DNA of 64,000 nt from Bacteroides sp. 43_108 (GTDB lineage: Bacteria; Bacteroidota; Bacteroidia; Bacteroidales; Bacteroidaceae), in contig MNQS01000022.1 in the NCBI GenBank assembly GCA_001915545.1, forward strand, positions 114,310-178,309, read 5' to 3'. This document shows positions 10,542-20,372 of this stretch, in pieces (within the stretch, counting starts at the first letter, position 1; the number at the start of each line of letters is the position of its first letter). The position numbers and the translations under genes were made by a program. Under the pieces are notes generated by a model that ran no database searches, was not told the DNA's origin, and saw only the letters and a list, made by a program, of their open reading frames with translations.

Positions 10542-11074
10542 TGATTATGTTAGCATTCACTATAAGAAATTGGACAGAAAATGACATCCCGGCATTGGCG
10601 AAAAATCTAAATAATAAAAAGATTTGGGATAACTGTAGGGACGGTTTGCCTTTTCCTTATACAGAAAAAGATGCAGAAGAGTTTATTCAGTTCGTTTTAA
10701 GTCAAGAAATTCAGAGCAATTATTGCATAGAAATAAATTCAGAAGCGTCAGGCAACATAGGTTTTATGAGAGATTCAGATGTCGAACGTTTTAATGCGGA
10801 GATAGGTTATTGGTTGGCCGAACCATATTGGAATCAAGGCATCATGACTGAAGCTATTAAGATAGCTCTTGAAAGTTATTTTCGCAATACTGACATTTTG
10901 CGAGTTTATGCAAACGTCTACGCAAATAATGTTGCGTCAATCTGTGTTTTAGAAAATGTAGGTTTCAATCAATGCGGCATTCACCGAAAAGCTTGTTTTA
11001 AAAATGGCTCGTTTGTAGATTGTCACTATTTTGAATTGCTGAAAGAAGATTTTGTGAAGATTCTTTTGAACTGA
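10541..11074 (+). CDS. GNAT N-acetyltransferase, RimJ/RimL type
   Basis: 177 residues (175 if ATG 10547 is used). It has the RimJ/RimL-like order: N-terminal IRNWTENDIPALAKNLNNKK, substrate segment GLPFPYTEKDAEEFI, strand SGNIGFM, the acetyl-CoA region AEIGYWLAEPYWNQGIMTEAI and the late strand ANNVASICVLENVGF. Such enzymes acetylate ribosomal protein N-termini, amino groups of small molecules or antibiotics; the substrate is not known here. The start overlaps the stop of the preceding gene by one base, so translation is probably coupled. Confidence 0.85.
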   Translation: MIMLAFTIRNWTENDIPALAKNLNNKKIWDNCRDGLPFPYTEKDAEEFIQFVLSQEIQSNYCIEINSEASGNIGFMRDSDVERFNAEIGYWLAEPYWNQGIMTEAIKIALESYFRNTDILRVYANVYANNVASICVLENVGFNQCGIHRKACFKNGSFVDCHYFELLKEDFVKILLN

Positions 11075-11117
11075 TATTCATATTAGAGTATTCCCTAATC
11101 TAATAAATGCAGTCCTT

Positions 11118-11519
11118 ATGATACGTTCTAAAATAAAATCGCCGATACGTGCAGATTTACATACCGTTTGGAATGTAGTAACTTCGCTTCATGATTATTC
11201 ATGGCGCAGTGATATATCATCTGTCGATATTTCAGATGAAAGGCATTTCAAAGAAGTTTGCAATGATGGATATGTTACAAGTTTCACCATCACTGTCTTA
11301 AAGCCGTTGGTCCAATATTCGTTTACGATGGACAATGAGAATTTATCGGGAGAGTGGACCGGATATTTCAAGCGTACAGAATCCGGAACAGAGATACAGT
11401 TTATAGAGTCAATCAGATTGAAGAAATGGTGGTTGTATCCTTTTGCTTGGTTTTATATAAGAAATCAACAAAAGCATTATGTTTCGGACCTTAAAAGAAA
11501 ATGTGAACAAAATGGATAA
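11118..11519 (+). CDS. SRPBCC (START-like) family protein
   Basis: 133 residues with the pattern of the SRPBCC ligand-binding fold: N-terminal SPIRADLHTVWNVVTSLHDY, then YSWRSDISSVDI, a long antiparallel sheet and a C-terminal amphipathic helix (YIRNQQKHYVSDLKRKCEQ). These proteins bind hydrophobic ligands in a helix-grip pocket; no function can be assigned. The C-terminus overlaps the start of the double acetyltransferase gene by 8 bases, indicating co-transcription. Confidence 0.7.
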   Translation: MIRSKIKSPIRADLHTVWNVVTSLHDYSWRSDISSVDISDERHFKEVCNDGYVTSFTITVLKPLVQYSFTMDNENLSGEWTGYFKRTESGTEIQFIESIRLKKWWLYPFAWFYIRNQQKHYVSDLKRKCEQNG

Positions 11520-12477
11520 ACATATAGATTATACTATTCGCCCTTTGCGACCAAGTGAAACATATTTGTTGAAGGATTTCCTTTATGAGGCCATCTTTAT
11601 CCCTGAAGGAATGGAGTCGCCTTCAAGAGATATTGTTGATTTGCCGGAACTGAAAGTTTATGTCGAAGGTTTTGGAAACAAAAAGGATGATTGCTGTCTT
11701 GTTGCAGAAAGTGCAGGTAAAATCATAGGTGCCGTTTGGACACGTATTATGAACGATTACGGACATGTGGATGATGAAGCTCCATCACTTGCCATATCTC
11801 TATATGCTGAGTATAGAAATAAAGGTATCGGTAACCACATGATGCATGAGATGATGAATCTGCTTGAACAAAAAGGATACAAACGTGTTTCGCTTTCAGT
11901 GCAGAAGGCAAACTATGCAGTTAATATGTATCTAAAGCTGGGCTTCAAAATTATAAAAGAAACTGAGGAGGAATTTATTACGGTGAAAGAACTTATTCAT
12001 CAGACTTCGCAATATACAATCCGTAAGCTTGAGAACAAAGATATACCAGAGATGCAGAATTTATTTTGTTCAACGGTCCTCAATGTTAATCTTAGGGACT
12101 ACACGGCGGAAGAGGTGGCAGATTGGGCATCTTGTGGCGAGAGTTTGGAAAAATGGGAAACTCTTCTCTCTAAGAATTATTTCGTCGGAGCATTCAACGC
12201 TCAAAACATCATGGTCGGTTTTTCCTCAATGAACACCGATGGTTATCTGCACTCCATGTTCGTCCATAAAGATTGGCAGGGCAGGGGAGTCGCCACACAG
12301 CTTCTTTCAGAGGTCGAACGTCTTGCCCGTCAATACGGTGTAACAGAAATCACATCAGACGTAAGTTTGACAGCACGCTCATTTTTCGAAAATAACGGAT
12401 ACAGCGTAATAAGAATACAGAAACATCGGGCAAACAAATTGGAACTTACAAATTTCGCTATGCGTAAGATTTTGTAG
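11512..12477 (+). CDS. Tandem double-GNAT acetyltransferase
   Basis: 321 residues from ATG 11512; a longer frame from 11479 would overlap the upstream gene by 41 bases and is less likely. Two GNAT domains lie in tandem. The first (about 5-155) has AISLYAEYRNKGIGNHMMHEMM as the acetyl-CoA loop and ANYAVNMYLKLGFKII. The second (about 165-320) has LHSMFVHKDWQGRGVATQLLSE and ARSFFENNGYSVI. Both pyrophosphate-binding loops look intact. The substrate is unknown. It is the last gene of the plus-strand cluster and ends before a palindrome that separates it from the convergent RhuM gene. Confidence 0.82.
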   Translation: MDKHIDYTIRPLRPSETYLLKDFLYEAIFIPEGMESPSRDIVDLPELKVYVEGFGNKKDDCCLVAESAGKIIGAVWTRIMNDYGHVDDEAPSLAISLYAEYRNKGIGNHMMHEMMNLLEQKGYKRVSLSVQKANYAVNMYLKLGFKIIKETEEEFITVKELIHQTSQYTIRKLENKDIPEMQNLFCSTVLNVNLRDYTAEEVADWASCGESLEKWETLLSKNYFVGAFNAQNIMVGFSSMNTDGYLHSMFVHKDWQGRGVATQLLSEVERLARQYGVTEITSDVSLTARSFFENNGYSVIRIQKHRANKLELTNFAMRKIL

Positions 12478-12525
12478 CCTTGTAGGTAGTCAATAATACT
12501 GACTTTTTCGATTTTTGAGGAATGC

Positions 12526-12560
12526 GTATAATAAACCGCAAAATTTGCGGTTTATTATAC
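12526..12560. terminator. Perfect 35-base palindrome between convergent genes
   Basis: Arms GTATAATAAACCGCAAA and TTTGCGGTTTATTATAC (17 bases each) flank a single A. It sits between the double-GNAT gene (stop 12477) and the convergent RhuM gene (stop 12635). It is probably a bidirectional terminator, although strong U-tracts are lacking. It also marks the left end of the accessory island. Confidence 0.55.
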
Positions 12561-12634
12561 ACACATATCTACTAACTCTTTGCCTGTATCTTCCAGTGTA
12601 TCTTGCTCCACATCGGTGTGGGATTACAACCGAT

Positions 12635-13615
12635 TCATTTTTTATTCAGTTTCTTGATTTCTTTATCAAAGTCACTTTCGAGCATATCCATTTCTCGCTT
12701 GCGGTATATCTCAAATTCTTTTTCAGCTTTTTCTATAGCTTCTTTATGTGAAATATTGCCTTTACCGATCAATATCTTTCGTTTATGGGCAATAATTTGA
12801 TTATCAAGAGCTTCTATCCAGTCTTTCATCGACATAGGGTTCATCTCCAATGCCTGGAATTCTGCAAAATCGAGAAATCCTGAAACTAACAGATTCAGTC
12901 GTTGCAACTCTATTTCTGACAAATAATTTTTCGCAATTTTTACATCATCTTTGGTTACATAATTACCTTTGAAATTGGTCATTCCGACAAACGGTTTTTC
13001 ATTGTCCACACGGTTATATATTACCTCAGCCACTGTATTCTCATGAACCGCATAATGCAGTTTGTTTTGCACTGTAGCGAAAAAAGTTTTAGTCATTTCG
13101 CTACGGGGATCATAGTCCGTAGCTGTAGCATATATGTCCGTAACCTGCTGGTAAAAATTTCGCTCGCTACTACGAATATCTCTGATACGTTGCAGTAATT
13201 CTCGGAAATAGCGGTTTCCTCCCTGTTTCAGTCGTTCATCATCCATCGCAAAGCCTTTCTGAATGTATTCATGTAAACGTTGTGTCGCCCAACGCCGGAA
13301 ACGTGTGGCTATTTGAGACTGGACACGATATCCCAAAGCTATGACCATATCGAGATTATAATGGTCTATATTACGCCTTACCTGACGATTGCCTTCCTGA
13401 CGAACTAACAAGAATTTCTTGTTAGTTGCTTCTGCTATAAGTTCTCCATCCTTGTAGATATTGTCTATATGCTGACTAATATTCTGTTGTGATGTGTCAT
13501 ATATCTCTGCTAACTGACTCTGTGTCAGCCATAAATCTTCGTCAGCAAAGCGTACCGACACACGAGTTATTTCGTTGTCGTCCTGATATAGGATAATTTT
13601 ATTTTCTTCGTTCAT
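12635..13615 (-). CDS. RhuM family protein
   Basis: 326 residues matching the RhuM ('virulence protein RhuM') family: an N-terminal winged-helix-like part with LWLTQSQLAEIYDTSQQNISQHI (about 28-50), the conserved segment NIDHYNLDMVIALGYRVQSQ, and ATRFRRWATQRLHEYIQKGF. The C-terminal half is helical, ending in a charged coiled coil. RhuM genes are named from a Salmonella pathogenicity island and are common in mobile and defence islands, often beside restriction systems; the molecular function is not known. It is the last gene of the minus-strand island and is preceded by a 44-aa ORF. Confidence 0.85.
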   Translation of the reverse strand: MNEENKIILYQDDNEITRVSVRFADEDLWLTQSQLAEIYDTSQQNISQHIDNIYKDGELIAEATNKKFLLVRQEGNRQVRRNIDHYNLDMVIALGYRVQSQIATRFRRWATQRLHEYIQKGFAMDDERLKQGGNRYFRELLQRIRDIRSSERNFYQQVTDIYATATDYDPRSEMTKTFFATVQNKLHYAVHENTVAEVIYNRVDNEKPFVGMTNFKGNYVTKDDVKIAKNYLSEIELQRLNLLVSGFLDFAEFQALEMNPMSMKDWIEALDNQIIAHKRKILIGKGNISHKEAIEKAEKEFEIYRKREMDMLESDFDKEIKKLNKK

Positions 13616-13698
13616 GTTTATTATCTTGTTATTTGCGATTCTTCAAACTCTATTTCAGTGTCAAACGCACAAGGTTGCATGGAAGCTTTTTGTTGCAA

Positions 13699-13833
13699 TT
13701 ATAGCTTCCTATTCTGAAAAGCCGTCAATTTTTCATTTAGATTTTCTCCATTGATTTTTTCAAGTTCATCATGAAAACGTTCCCATGCTCTTAAATCCTC
13801 ATACCAACTTTCTAATTCTTCCAAGTCGTCCAT
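13699..13833 (-). CDS. 44-residue acidic ORF in the restriction island
   Basis: ATG at 13833 to TAA at 13699 encodes 44 residues beginning MDDLEELESWYEDLRAWERF. It is strongly acidic and predicted to be mostly helical with a leucine-rich amphipathic pattern. It lies between the YgjP-like gene and RhuM in the same direction, in a gap (13616-13939) that otherwise shows nothing. It could be a small regulator, an antitoxin-like fragment or the remnant of a longer gene. The family is not recognised. Confidence 0.4.
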   Translation of the reverse strand: MDDLEELESWYEDLRAWERFHDELEKINGENLNEKLTAFQNRKL

Positions 13834-13939
13834 AACTCTTTGTCTTATAATCTGCTAATTTGTTCGAATGCTTACACACTTTTGTCGTAAGTCAATAAAT
13901 TGCTTATGCTAATTTGTAAATTCTCTTGATGACATATTC

Positions 13940-14644
13940 TTAAACCATCAACCGTTCCAATTTCATTTTCCATTTCTTCCAATCGGGCATTTCTTGAGTC
14001 AGCAACTCATAAAAAGCTTTGGTATGGTTACGATATACCAGATGGCAGAGTTCGTGCATGATAACATATTCGATGCAAATACGTGGTGCACCTATTAATC
14101 TTGGATTCAATAAGATCTGTCCCGAGGCGGTACAACTTCCCCAGCGGGTTTCCATCTCTTTCAGTTTGATGTCAGATGGTTTTACCTGATGACGGTTAAA
14201 ACGTGAAATCAATGGCTCTGCATACTCCTTGAATTTTATTTCGGCACGTTTTCTATACCAGGCTAAAAGTAGGGTGCGCGCATCCTTCCTGTGTCTGCAT
14301 TCTACTTCAAGTATATTACCTTTGTAATGAACTTCATTATGTTTGCTGTCAACAATGCGTAACATGTATTGCCTGCCTAAATACAAGTGAGATTCTCCAC
14401 TTACGATTTTTCTTTCTGTCGTGTGTACCCCGAAAGATGAAAAATAGCGTTGCTGTTTGTAAATCCAAGGAGCACGTCGATGAACGTGTGCTTTGATTTG
14501 CTCCAATGAGGTTTCCATCGGAGCTTTTATTTCCACGCTTCCATCAGGATGCACGCAGATGCCCAACGTCTTTCTGGCTCTGTGTTTTATAGTGTATTCA
14601 ATAATGACAGAACCAAATTCTATATTGTCTTTTATTTTATCCAT
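13940..14644 (-). CDS. YgjP-like (WLM/DUF45) zinc metallopeptidase
   Basis: 234 residues with the zinc motif HELCH (about 197-201) followed by LVYRNHTKAFYELL, and the preceding WGSCTASGQILLNPRLI block typical of the YgjP/DUF45 family. The N-terminal beta-rich part (KHRARKTLGICVHPDGSVEI) also matches. YgjP-like genes are frequently the neighbours of hsdR in type I restriction operons, where their role is unknown; proteolytic control of the restriction subunit is a possibility. The start overlaps the end of hsdR by 13 bases, so it is co-transcribed and probably translationally coupled. Confidence 0.88.
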   Translation of the reverse strand: MDKIKDNIEFGSVIIEYTIKHRARKTLGICVHPDGSVEIKAPMETSLEQIKAHVHRRAPWIYKQQRYFSSFGVHTTERKIVSGESHLYLGRQYMLRIVDSKHNEVHYKGNILEVECRHRKDARTLLLAWYRKRAEIKFKEYAEPLISRFNRHQVKPSDIKLKEMETRWGSCTASGQILLNPRLIGAPRICIEYVIMHELCHLVYRNHTKAFYELLTQEMPDWKKWKMKLERLMV

Positions 14645-17600
14645 AATTTAGCAACATCTACGCAACCATCAATAATAGAATCCATATCGTCAAAAGAAAA
14701 ATCAAGACTGTACTTTCTTTTTACTTCATCTATCAGATAATCTTCCAGCTCTATTTTCATGCGGCCGATAATATCTGATTTTTGTTGCCAGTCGACAAGC
14801 ACACTGTTGTCTATAATCAACGTTTTATTCATGATTCTGTCAAAAGCCAGAGCTGTGTCCAGTGCCAGCTGTTTCAGATTGACTTGAACATTGCCAAAAG
14901 CTTTTTTATAAGTTTCCAATGCTAAACCATAATAAGCCTTTGCTGCATTGTTGGTCTGCAATTCATCAGGCAATTCATTGTCAGTATGTGCCAATATATC
15001 ATCCTTGTATTTAATGACACGCTTCAAATACTCCAATTCATCGATTCTGCCCTGCTCGTATGCTTCAATAGTTTCTTTCAGCAACTGTGAGAATTTCTTA
15101 TAAAACACAGGGTCTGTATCCATGTTTTCGGTGATGAACTTGCTGGTACGTGAGGCAATGGTGTCAGCCTTGGCTGCTGTTCCAACAATCTTTTCTACTT
15201 CTTGTTCAAAGGCTTCTGTGTCAAAGATATTCACGAGTTCTGTCACGGACCTTACAGCACCGCTTTCCACATGTCGGTTTATAAGCTTCTGAATCTGACT
15301 CTCATATTGTTTGTAATCAATAGTATCTGAATAGCGCAACTGGACAGCCGATCTCAGTTTTACGAACATGTTCAAGTCATCTTTATATCTTTTGATGTCT
15401 TCCTCAGAAGTGCTTGCATGAAACTCATGAGTAGAAAGCGCAATCTTCAGGCAAGAAGCATAAGCTGTCAACCTCTCATAAAATTCTTGTCGTCTGTCGT
15501 CCTCACGCAACGACTGTGCGTATGCCTCCAAATCTCTTTTATTAGGAATAGCTTTAAACAAATCCCATAGGTCTGAATACTTTTGTGGCAGTTTTTCTAT
15601 TTCATTGTTGACAGGTACCAGTGTTTCATGGAAAGCCTTTTGTCCCTCTTCATCATAGTTTGAGTACAGTTCCAAGGCCTCGTCCAATTCTTTCAATACA
15701 CCGTAATAATCAATGATATAGCCAAATTCCTTGTCGTCACAAACTCTGTTGACACGTGCCACAGCTTGCAGCAATGTATGCCCATTAAGTTTGCGGTCAA
15801 GATACATGACCACCACTTTAGGTTCATCAAACCCTGTCAACAGTTTGTCCACCACAATCATTATTTCAGGCTGTTCCTGATTTTTGAAACGCGAAATCAG
15901 GTTTTCTTGATATTTCTTAGGTGTGCCGTGCTCATCCATCATTTTCTTCCAATAGGCCTTCACCTCTTCCGACGTATCTCCGTATGACGAATCTTCACCT
16001 TCGCGAGTATCTGGAGACGTGATGAGTACTTCTGATGATACCATACCGATTTCGTCCAGATATTTCTTATACAACACGGCAATTGATTTACGTGGTGTAA
16101 CCAACATCGCTTTGAATTTTATACCCTGCCAGTTTTCGCGGAAATGCTCGGAAATGTTCCAAGCTATGGAATATACCCTCTGGTCTGTTTGATTTACAAA
16201 ATCCGTACGCGAATATTTTTTCTTCAAGTCAGCCGTTTGGTACTCATTCAGTCCGTCGCAAACTTTATTGAAGAAATCATCAATTGAACCCTCCTGCACG
16301 CGTTGTGGTACAATGCGTCCCTCGTAGAGCAAAGGAACAACAGCTCCGTCTTCCACAGCCTGTTTCACAGTGTATACCGGACGGATTATACCGCCAAATG
16401 TATTGGCCGTATTCTTTTCCTTTTTCATCAGTGGTGTACCGGTAAAAGCAATCTTGCACGCATTGGGCAATACCTTATCCATCTTGATTGCCATCTCCTT
16501 GTACTGGCTGCGATGGGCTTCGTCAATCAATATAAAGATATTTGGGTCGTCTATCGGTTGCTTCATACGCTTGACGGCAGTTTCAAACTTGTTTATGATT
16601 GTTGTAATGATGGCATCCGTATTGCTTTCCAGTAATTCTACAAGGTGCGTTCCTGTAGTGGCGTTTATTACTTCCCGTCCGCACTTCTTGAACGTGTTGG
16701 TTATCTGACTGTCCAAGTCTGTGCGGTCAGTAACCATTATTATTCTTGGATTCTGTATTTCCTTTGTTTGGGCAATAGATTGTGCAAGCAGAACCATTGT
16801 GAGCGACTTTCCGCTTCCTTGCGTGTGCCATACAACACCGCCACGGCGTTTCCCGTGCTCTAATGTTTTCACGCGTTCTGTGGTCTCCTTTACAGTGAAA
16901 TACTGCTGGTATCTGGCCACTTTCTTGATGCCTCCGTCATAGATTGTAAAGTTGTGAATCAGGTCGAGCAACCGTTCAGGACGGCACATGCTGAACAGAT
17001 ATCTATCCTGTTCCGTTGGCAGAACTTTTTCCTGTTCCATTGCATCGAAATGAGCACGGACATATCTAAATCGGTCACTGAACAGATGTGTTTTTTGTTT
17101 GTCATCCAATGGAGTGTTTACAAGTTTCTCCAACTGATGCATATACTTTTCTTCGTCTTTTTCAGTGACAAACATTTCCTTCCATTTGTTCCAAAATTTT
17201 GCTGGCGTACATGTAGTGGCATACGCTCCGTAGCTGTTTCCTATGCAGAGCAACAAGGCGCTATATAGGTAAAGTCCACGTATACCATCATCTTTTTGGT
17301 TACGCAGATGTTGCGATATTGCCTGGTCCAGTGCTCCTTTTATGTCCGGACGTTTACATTCAATTACTACCAGTGGAATACCGTTGACAAAAAGTACTAT
17401 GTCCGGACGGTAAGTATCGGCCATCCCTGTACGGGTTACTGCAAATTCTTCCGTTACATGAAATACATTTCTTTCCGGCCTTTCCCAGTCTATATAGCGC
17501 ATGGTATAGCTTTTCTTGTCTCCGTCAATGTTTTGCTCAAAAGCTTTGCCAAGTGTCAGCAGGTTATAAACTGTTTCATTTCCGCTCAGATAACCGCTTT

Positions 17601-17859
17601 CCATTGGAATATTGCGCATGGCCAGCACCCCGTTCTCGATGTTTTGTTCCGAAAACAGCTCTTCCTTGTTGTGGTTCACACGTATGGAATTGATGCGTCG
17701 CAACTGGTTGCGCAACACGTCTTCCAGAAGTACGTTGGAGGTCTTTCCGCCACGCATGGACAATGCCTCGTCGGGGGTAAGATACGTATAACCCAACTTC
17801 TGCAACAGTTGCAAAGCTGGTATTTGGCTTATATGGTCTTCTTTGAATGAGATGTTCAT
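14632..17859 (-). CDS. hsdR: Type I restriction enzyme, R (endonuclease/translocase) subunit
   Basis: 1075 residues, normal for HsdR. The N-terminal PD-(D/E)xK nuclease is visible around 150-170 (RPDIVLFVNGIPLVVIECK). The SF2 motor follows: motif I HTQGSGKSLT (about 340), motif II LIDEAH (about 443), motif III AFTGTPL, and motif VI region LLQAVARVNRV. The C-terminal helical domain for binding HsdM/HsdS covers about 850-1075. With HsdM and HsdS it forms the complex that methylates or translocates and cuts unmodified DNA. It lies 11 bases after the KAP NTPase gene and overlaps the YgjP-like gene. All motifs appear intact, so the system may be active. Confidence 0.97.
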   Translation of the reverse strand: MNISFKEDHISQIPALQLLQKLGYTYLTPDEALSMRGGKTSNVLLEDVLRNQLRRINSIRVNHNKEELFSEQNIENGVLAMRNIPMESGYLSGNETVYNLLTLGKAFEQNIDGDKKSYTMRYIDWERPERNVFHVTEEFAVTRTGMADTYRPDIVLFVNGIPLVVIECKRPDIKGALDQAISQHLRNQKDDGIRGLYLYSALLLCIGNSYGAYATTCTPAKFWNKWKEMFVTEKDEEKYMHQLEKLVNTPLDDKQKTHLFSDRFRYVRAHFDAMEQEKVLPTEQDRYLFSMCRPERLLDLIHNFTIYDGGIKKVARYQQYFTVKETTERVKTLEHGKRRGGVVWHTQGSGKSLTMVLLAQSIAQTKEIQNPRIIMVTDRTDLDSQITNTFKKCGREVINATTGTHLVELLESNTDAIITTIINKFETAVKRMKQPIDDPNIFILIDEAHRSQYKEMAIKMDKVLPNACKIAFTGTPLMKKEKNTANTFGGIIRPVYTVKQAVEDGAVVPLLYEGRIVPQRVQEGSIDDFFNKVCDGLNEYQTADLKKKYSRTDFVNQTDQRVYSIAWNISEHFRENWQGIKFKAMLVTPRKSIAVLYKKYLDEIGMVSSEVLITSPDTREGEDSSYGDTSEEVKAYWKKMMDEHGTPKKYQENLISRFKNQEQPEIMIVVDKLLTGFDEPKVVVMYLDRKLNGHTLLQAVARVNRVCDDKEFGYIIDYYGVLKELDEALELYSNYDEEGQKAFHETLVPVNNEIEKLPQKYSDLWDLFKAIPNKRDLEAYAQSLREDDRRQEFYERLTAYASCLKIALSTHEFHASTSEEDIKRYKDDLNMFVKLRSAVQLRYSDTIDYKQYESQIQKLINRHVESGAVRSVTELVNIFDTEAFEQEVEKIVGTAAKADTIASRTSKFITENMDTDPVFYKKFSQLLKETIEAYEQGRIDELEYLKRVIKYKDDILAHTDNELPDELQTNNAAKAYYGLALETYKKAFGNVQVNLKQLALDTALAFDRIMNKTLIIDNSVLVDWQQKSDIIGRMKIELEDYLIDEVKRKYSLDFSFDDMDSIIDGCVDVAKLWIK

Positions 17860-17870
17860 TGTTATCTTAT

Positions 17871-20372
17871 TTATTTGTTCACAGCTATATGCTTAAAATT
17901 ATAAGTTGTAGCATTTTGAGCACCTTTATTAATGAATTTATTTAAGAATTTTTCAAATTCATCTATTATTGGTGTACGAGGAAAGATTGATTTTATATAA
18001 TTTTGAAAATTACCCCATGTTCCCCATACTTCTTGAGCAAGTTGACTAACATAATAGTAACCTTTTGGGGCATTCATACTAATTACCATACTTTTCATGA
18101 ACTCTTCTATATGCCTGTTTGTATACAATTTGAAAAGAGCATATGCTTTTTCATTCTCATTATAATCATATTCATTGTTCGTGGCTCTGCTCATATAGTC
18201 ATAAATTATGTTTAATGATAAATCTTGCTGAATAGCTTTCTGTAAATAATTAGTCTCTATTTCTCTTATTTCTTCAAATGAGAAGTATTTTTCTAATGAA
18301 CGGAATTCAGAAGATAGAAAACCTGAAATATAATTACTAAGTCCATTTTCTTCTATAATGTCTAAAAGAAATGTTTTTATCTCCATATCCTCAATTTGAT
18401 AATCCTCTAATAAATTTATTCTATTCAAGATTGTGTTGTATAAACTGTTAATTTGAGAATTAGAACTTCCTACATAAAACATGATACGTATAACATTTTT
18501 ACATACTACAGCTGAATCTGGGATAAAGCTGTCCAACTGACTTACAAATGAATAAGTCTGATGACAGGATATTATGTTATTAACGTCCTCTTTTATATAT
18601 TCATAATTTTTTAGCCAAAGTCTATTAAAAGTCTCAATAGGTAGATCTCTCTCTTGTATGGTATCATAGAAGTAACGAGCAATAGTCGCTTTATGATTTA
18701 TAGCACCGTACTCGGCAGATGTTCGAAATGAAGGAAATAAGAAATATAGAATTCTCCTTATACGCTCTATCTCTACTTTGTTGTATCCAATTTCTTTTAA
18801 TCGCGTATTAATATTGTATGATGGTAGTTTTATATACAAAAAGATATCTTTTTCTTGTTCTTTATTACTTTTTTCATACAATTTTAATATAACGTTTTCT
18901 TCTATTAAAACTTGTTCCCATTGTTGACTTAATAACTCATAAACAGGTTTGTACTTCAATTGCAGTATTTCTATATTCATTAAATCACGAAGTACTACAT
19001 TGCCTGCCAACTTTATATAAATATTCTTAAGTGAATTAATATAGCGTTTTGCATCGCGTAAGGTCAAAAGTTCTTCAATAGCAATACTTTCGAAAGATTC
19101 TTTCGAATTGAAGATTCTATTTAGCGACTCTTTCTCTTCTTCATGCACAAACTTGTCACATTCTTTTTTTAAATATATTTCCAGATTTTCACGGTCAAAA
19201 GCAGGTAATGTATATTCTATTTGAAAAATTTTTTCTAAATAACGGTTTGCAGATCCTGTATTTTGTTGCTTAATTGCTTCAACCAAATAAGTTCTGTCAT
19301 AGGCTACTACGAATTTGATTTCTGAAAAATTGGCGGCATTGCGTATTAGTTTTAATACCTCCATGATTTCATTACTGCCTAAGCGATCCAAATCGTCTAT
19401 AAAAACAACAATTGGTCTGTCTATTTTAAGTAGTGACATTTTCAGTAGGTTGCCTTGTTGCTCTATATTATGTCCCATGTTTCCCAATGATAGCAACATT
19501 GATAGCCACGAAGTGGATTCATTCTTTTCCAGAATTTGAGCGTATTCCATCATATCCCGAGGTAAGGTATCTGCAAATTTCCGTAGATGTTTTCCCACTT
19601 CAGTAAAAAACTCTCTAATCAAATTGTTTTCTTTTCCATAAATCCATGGCGAGAAATCTATGCAGATAGTCTCGTGGCGCTTTAGTTCATCTTTTATCAA
19701 GTTCAAAAAAGAAGTCTTACCATATCCCCATGGCGACAAGATTCCTACAGCAAAAGATTGATTTTTTGGCTTGGTTTTAATTATTCTACGAGCTAAAGTT
19801 TGTGCAAAACCTCTACGTCCCAATAAATCTTCTTCATTAGTTTCGATAGGCTCGTCACATTCAAACCCATCCTCTTCTATTTTTTCAGAAGGTTTACGTT
19901 TTATAAACTGACATACATACGTTGCCACTACCGAAAGAGTGTATAATGGAACGATATCGAAATAAGTTATGTTGCCAAACAAAGGAATAAAAATCCATGC
20001 TTCACTAAAACGAACTGAAGCCCATATAGCTGTAATTAAAATCCATCTATATAGCCGTATCTCTGAAATTCGTTTCCTATTCTTACATTCGATACCACAC
20101 ACAACAACGATTCCTATAATTACAAACCAAGCTACTATTTGAGTTGGTATTTCATTTTGAAAATATACAAGAAAAGGAGTAACCCAATATTTTGAAAAAA
20201 ACTCTTCAAAAAATGGTCTGAAAGTCCTGTAGATTACGGCAACTGCTAACAAATAGACATTAGTCCTATTCAAGAAGACTTCTTGAATAGGATTTATCAT
20301 TTTTTTCAACCAACTTATATTGGTATATTTCGCTACAGATTTATTTACTTTTTGAGTATTTGTTTTATTCAT
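17871..20372 (-). CDS. KAP family P-loop NTPase with membrane segments
   Basis: 833 residues. Three or four hydrophobic segments lie in the first 150 residues (for example IVAWFVIIGIVVVCGI and TLSVVATYVCQF), anchoring it in the inner membrane. The KAP P-loop domain follows: Walker A SPWGYGKTSF (about 211) and Walker B VVFIDDLDRLG (about 322), with the sensor segment KFVVAYDRTYLVEAI. The C-terminal 400 residues are helical and unassigned. KAP NTPases include the phage-exclusion protein PifA and are found in defence islands. Here the gene sits inside the hsd operon: it overlaps hsdS by 4 bases and precedes hsdR by 11, so it is likely expressed with the restriction system. Confidence 0.88.
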   Translation of the reverse strand: MNKTNTQKVNKSVAKYTNISWLKKMINPIQEVFLNRTNVYLLAVAVIYRTFRPFFEEFFSKYWVTPFLVYFQNEIPTQIVAWFVIIGIVVVCGIECKNRKRISEIRLYRWILITAIWASVRFSEAWIFIPLFGNITYFDIVPLYTLSVVATYVCQFIKRKPSEKIEEDGFECDEPIETNEEDLLGRRGFAQTLARRIIKTKPKNQSFAVGILSPWGYGKTSFLNLIKDELKRHETICIDFSPWIYGKENNLIREFFTEVGKHLRKFADTLPRDMMEYAQILEKNESTSWLSMLLSLGNMGHNIEQQGNLLKMSLLKIDRPIVVFIDDLDRLGSNEIMEVLKLIRNAANFSEIKFVVAYDRTYLVEAIKQQNTGSANRYLEKIFQIEYTLPAFDRENLEIYLKKECDKFVHEEEKESLNRIFNSKESFESIAIEELLTLRDAKRYINSLKNIYIKLAGNVVLRDLMNIEILQLKYKPVYELLSQQWEQVLIEENVILKLYEKSNKEQEKDIFLYIKLPSYNINTRLKEIGYNKVEIERIRRILYFLFPSFRTSAEYGAINHKATIARYFYDTIQERDLPIETFNRLWLKNYEYIKEDVNNIISCHQTYSFVSQLDSFIPDSAVVCKNVIRIMFYVGSSNSQINSLYNTILNRINLLEDYQIEDMEIKTFLLDIIEENGLSNYISGFLSSEFRSLEKYFSFEEIREIETNYLQKAIQQDLSLNIIYDYMSRATNNEYDYNENEKAYALFKLYTNRHIEEFMKSMVISMNAPKGYYYVSQLAQEVWGTWGNFQNYIKSIFPRTPIIDEFEKFLNKFINKGAQNATTYNFKHIAVNK

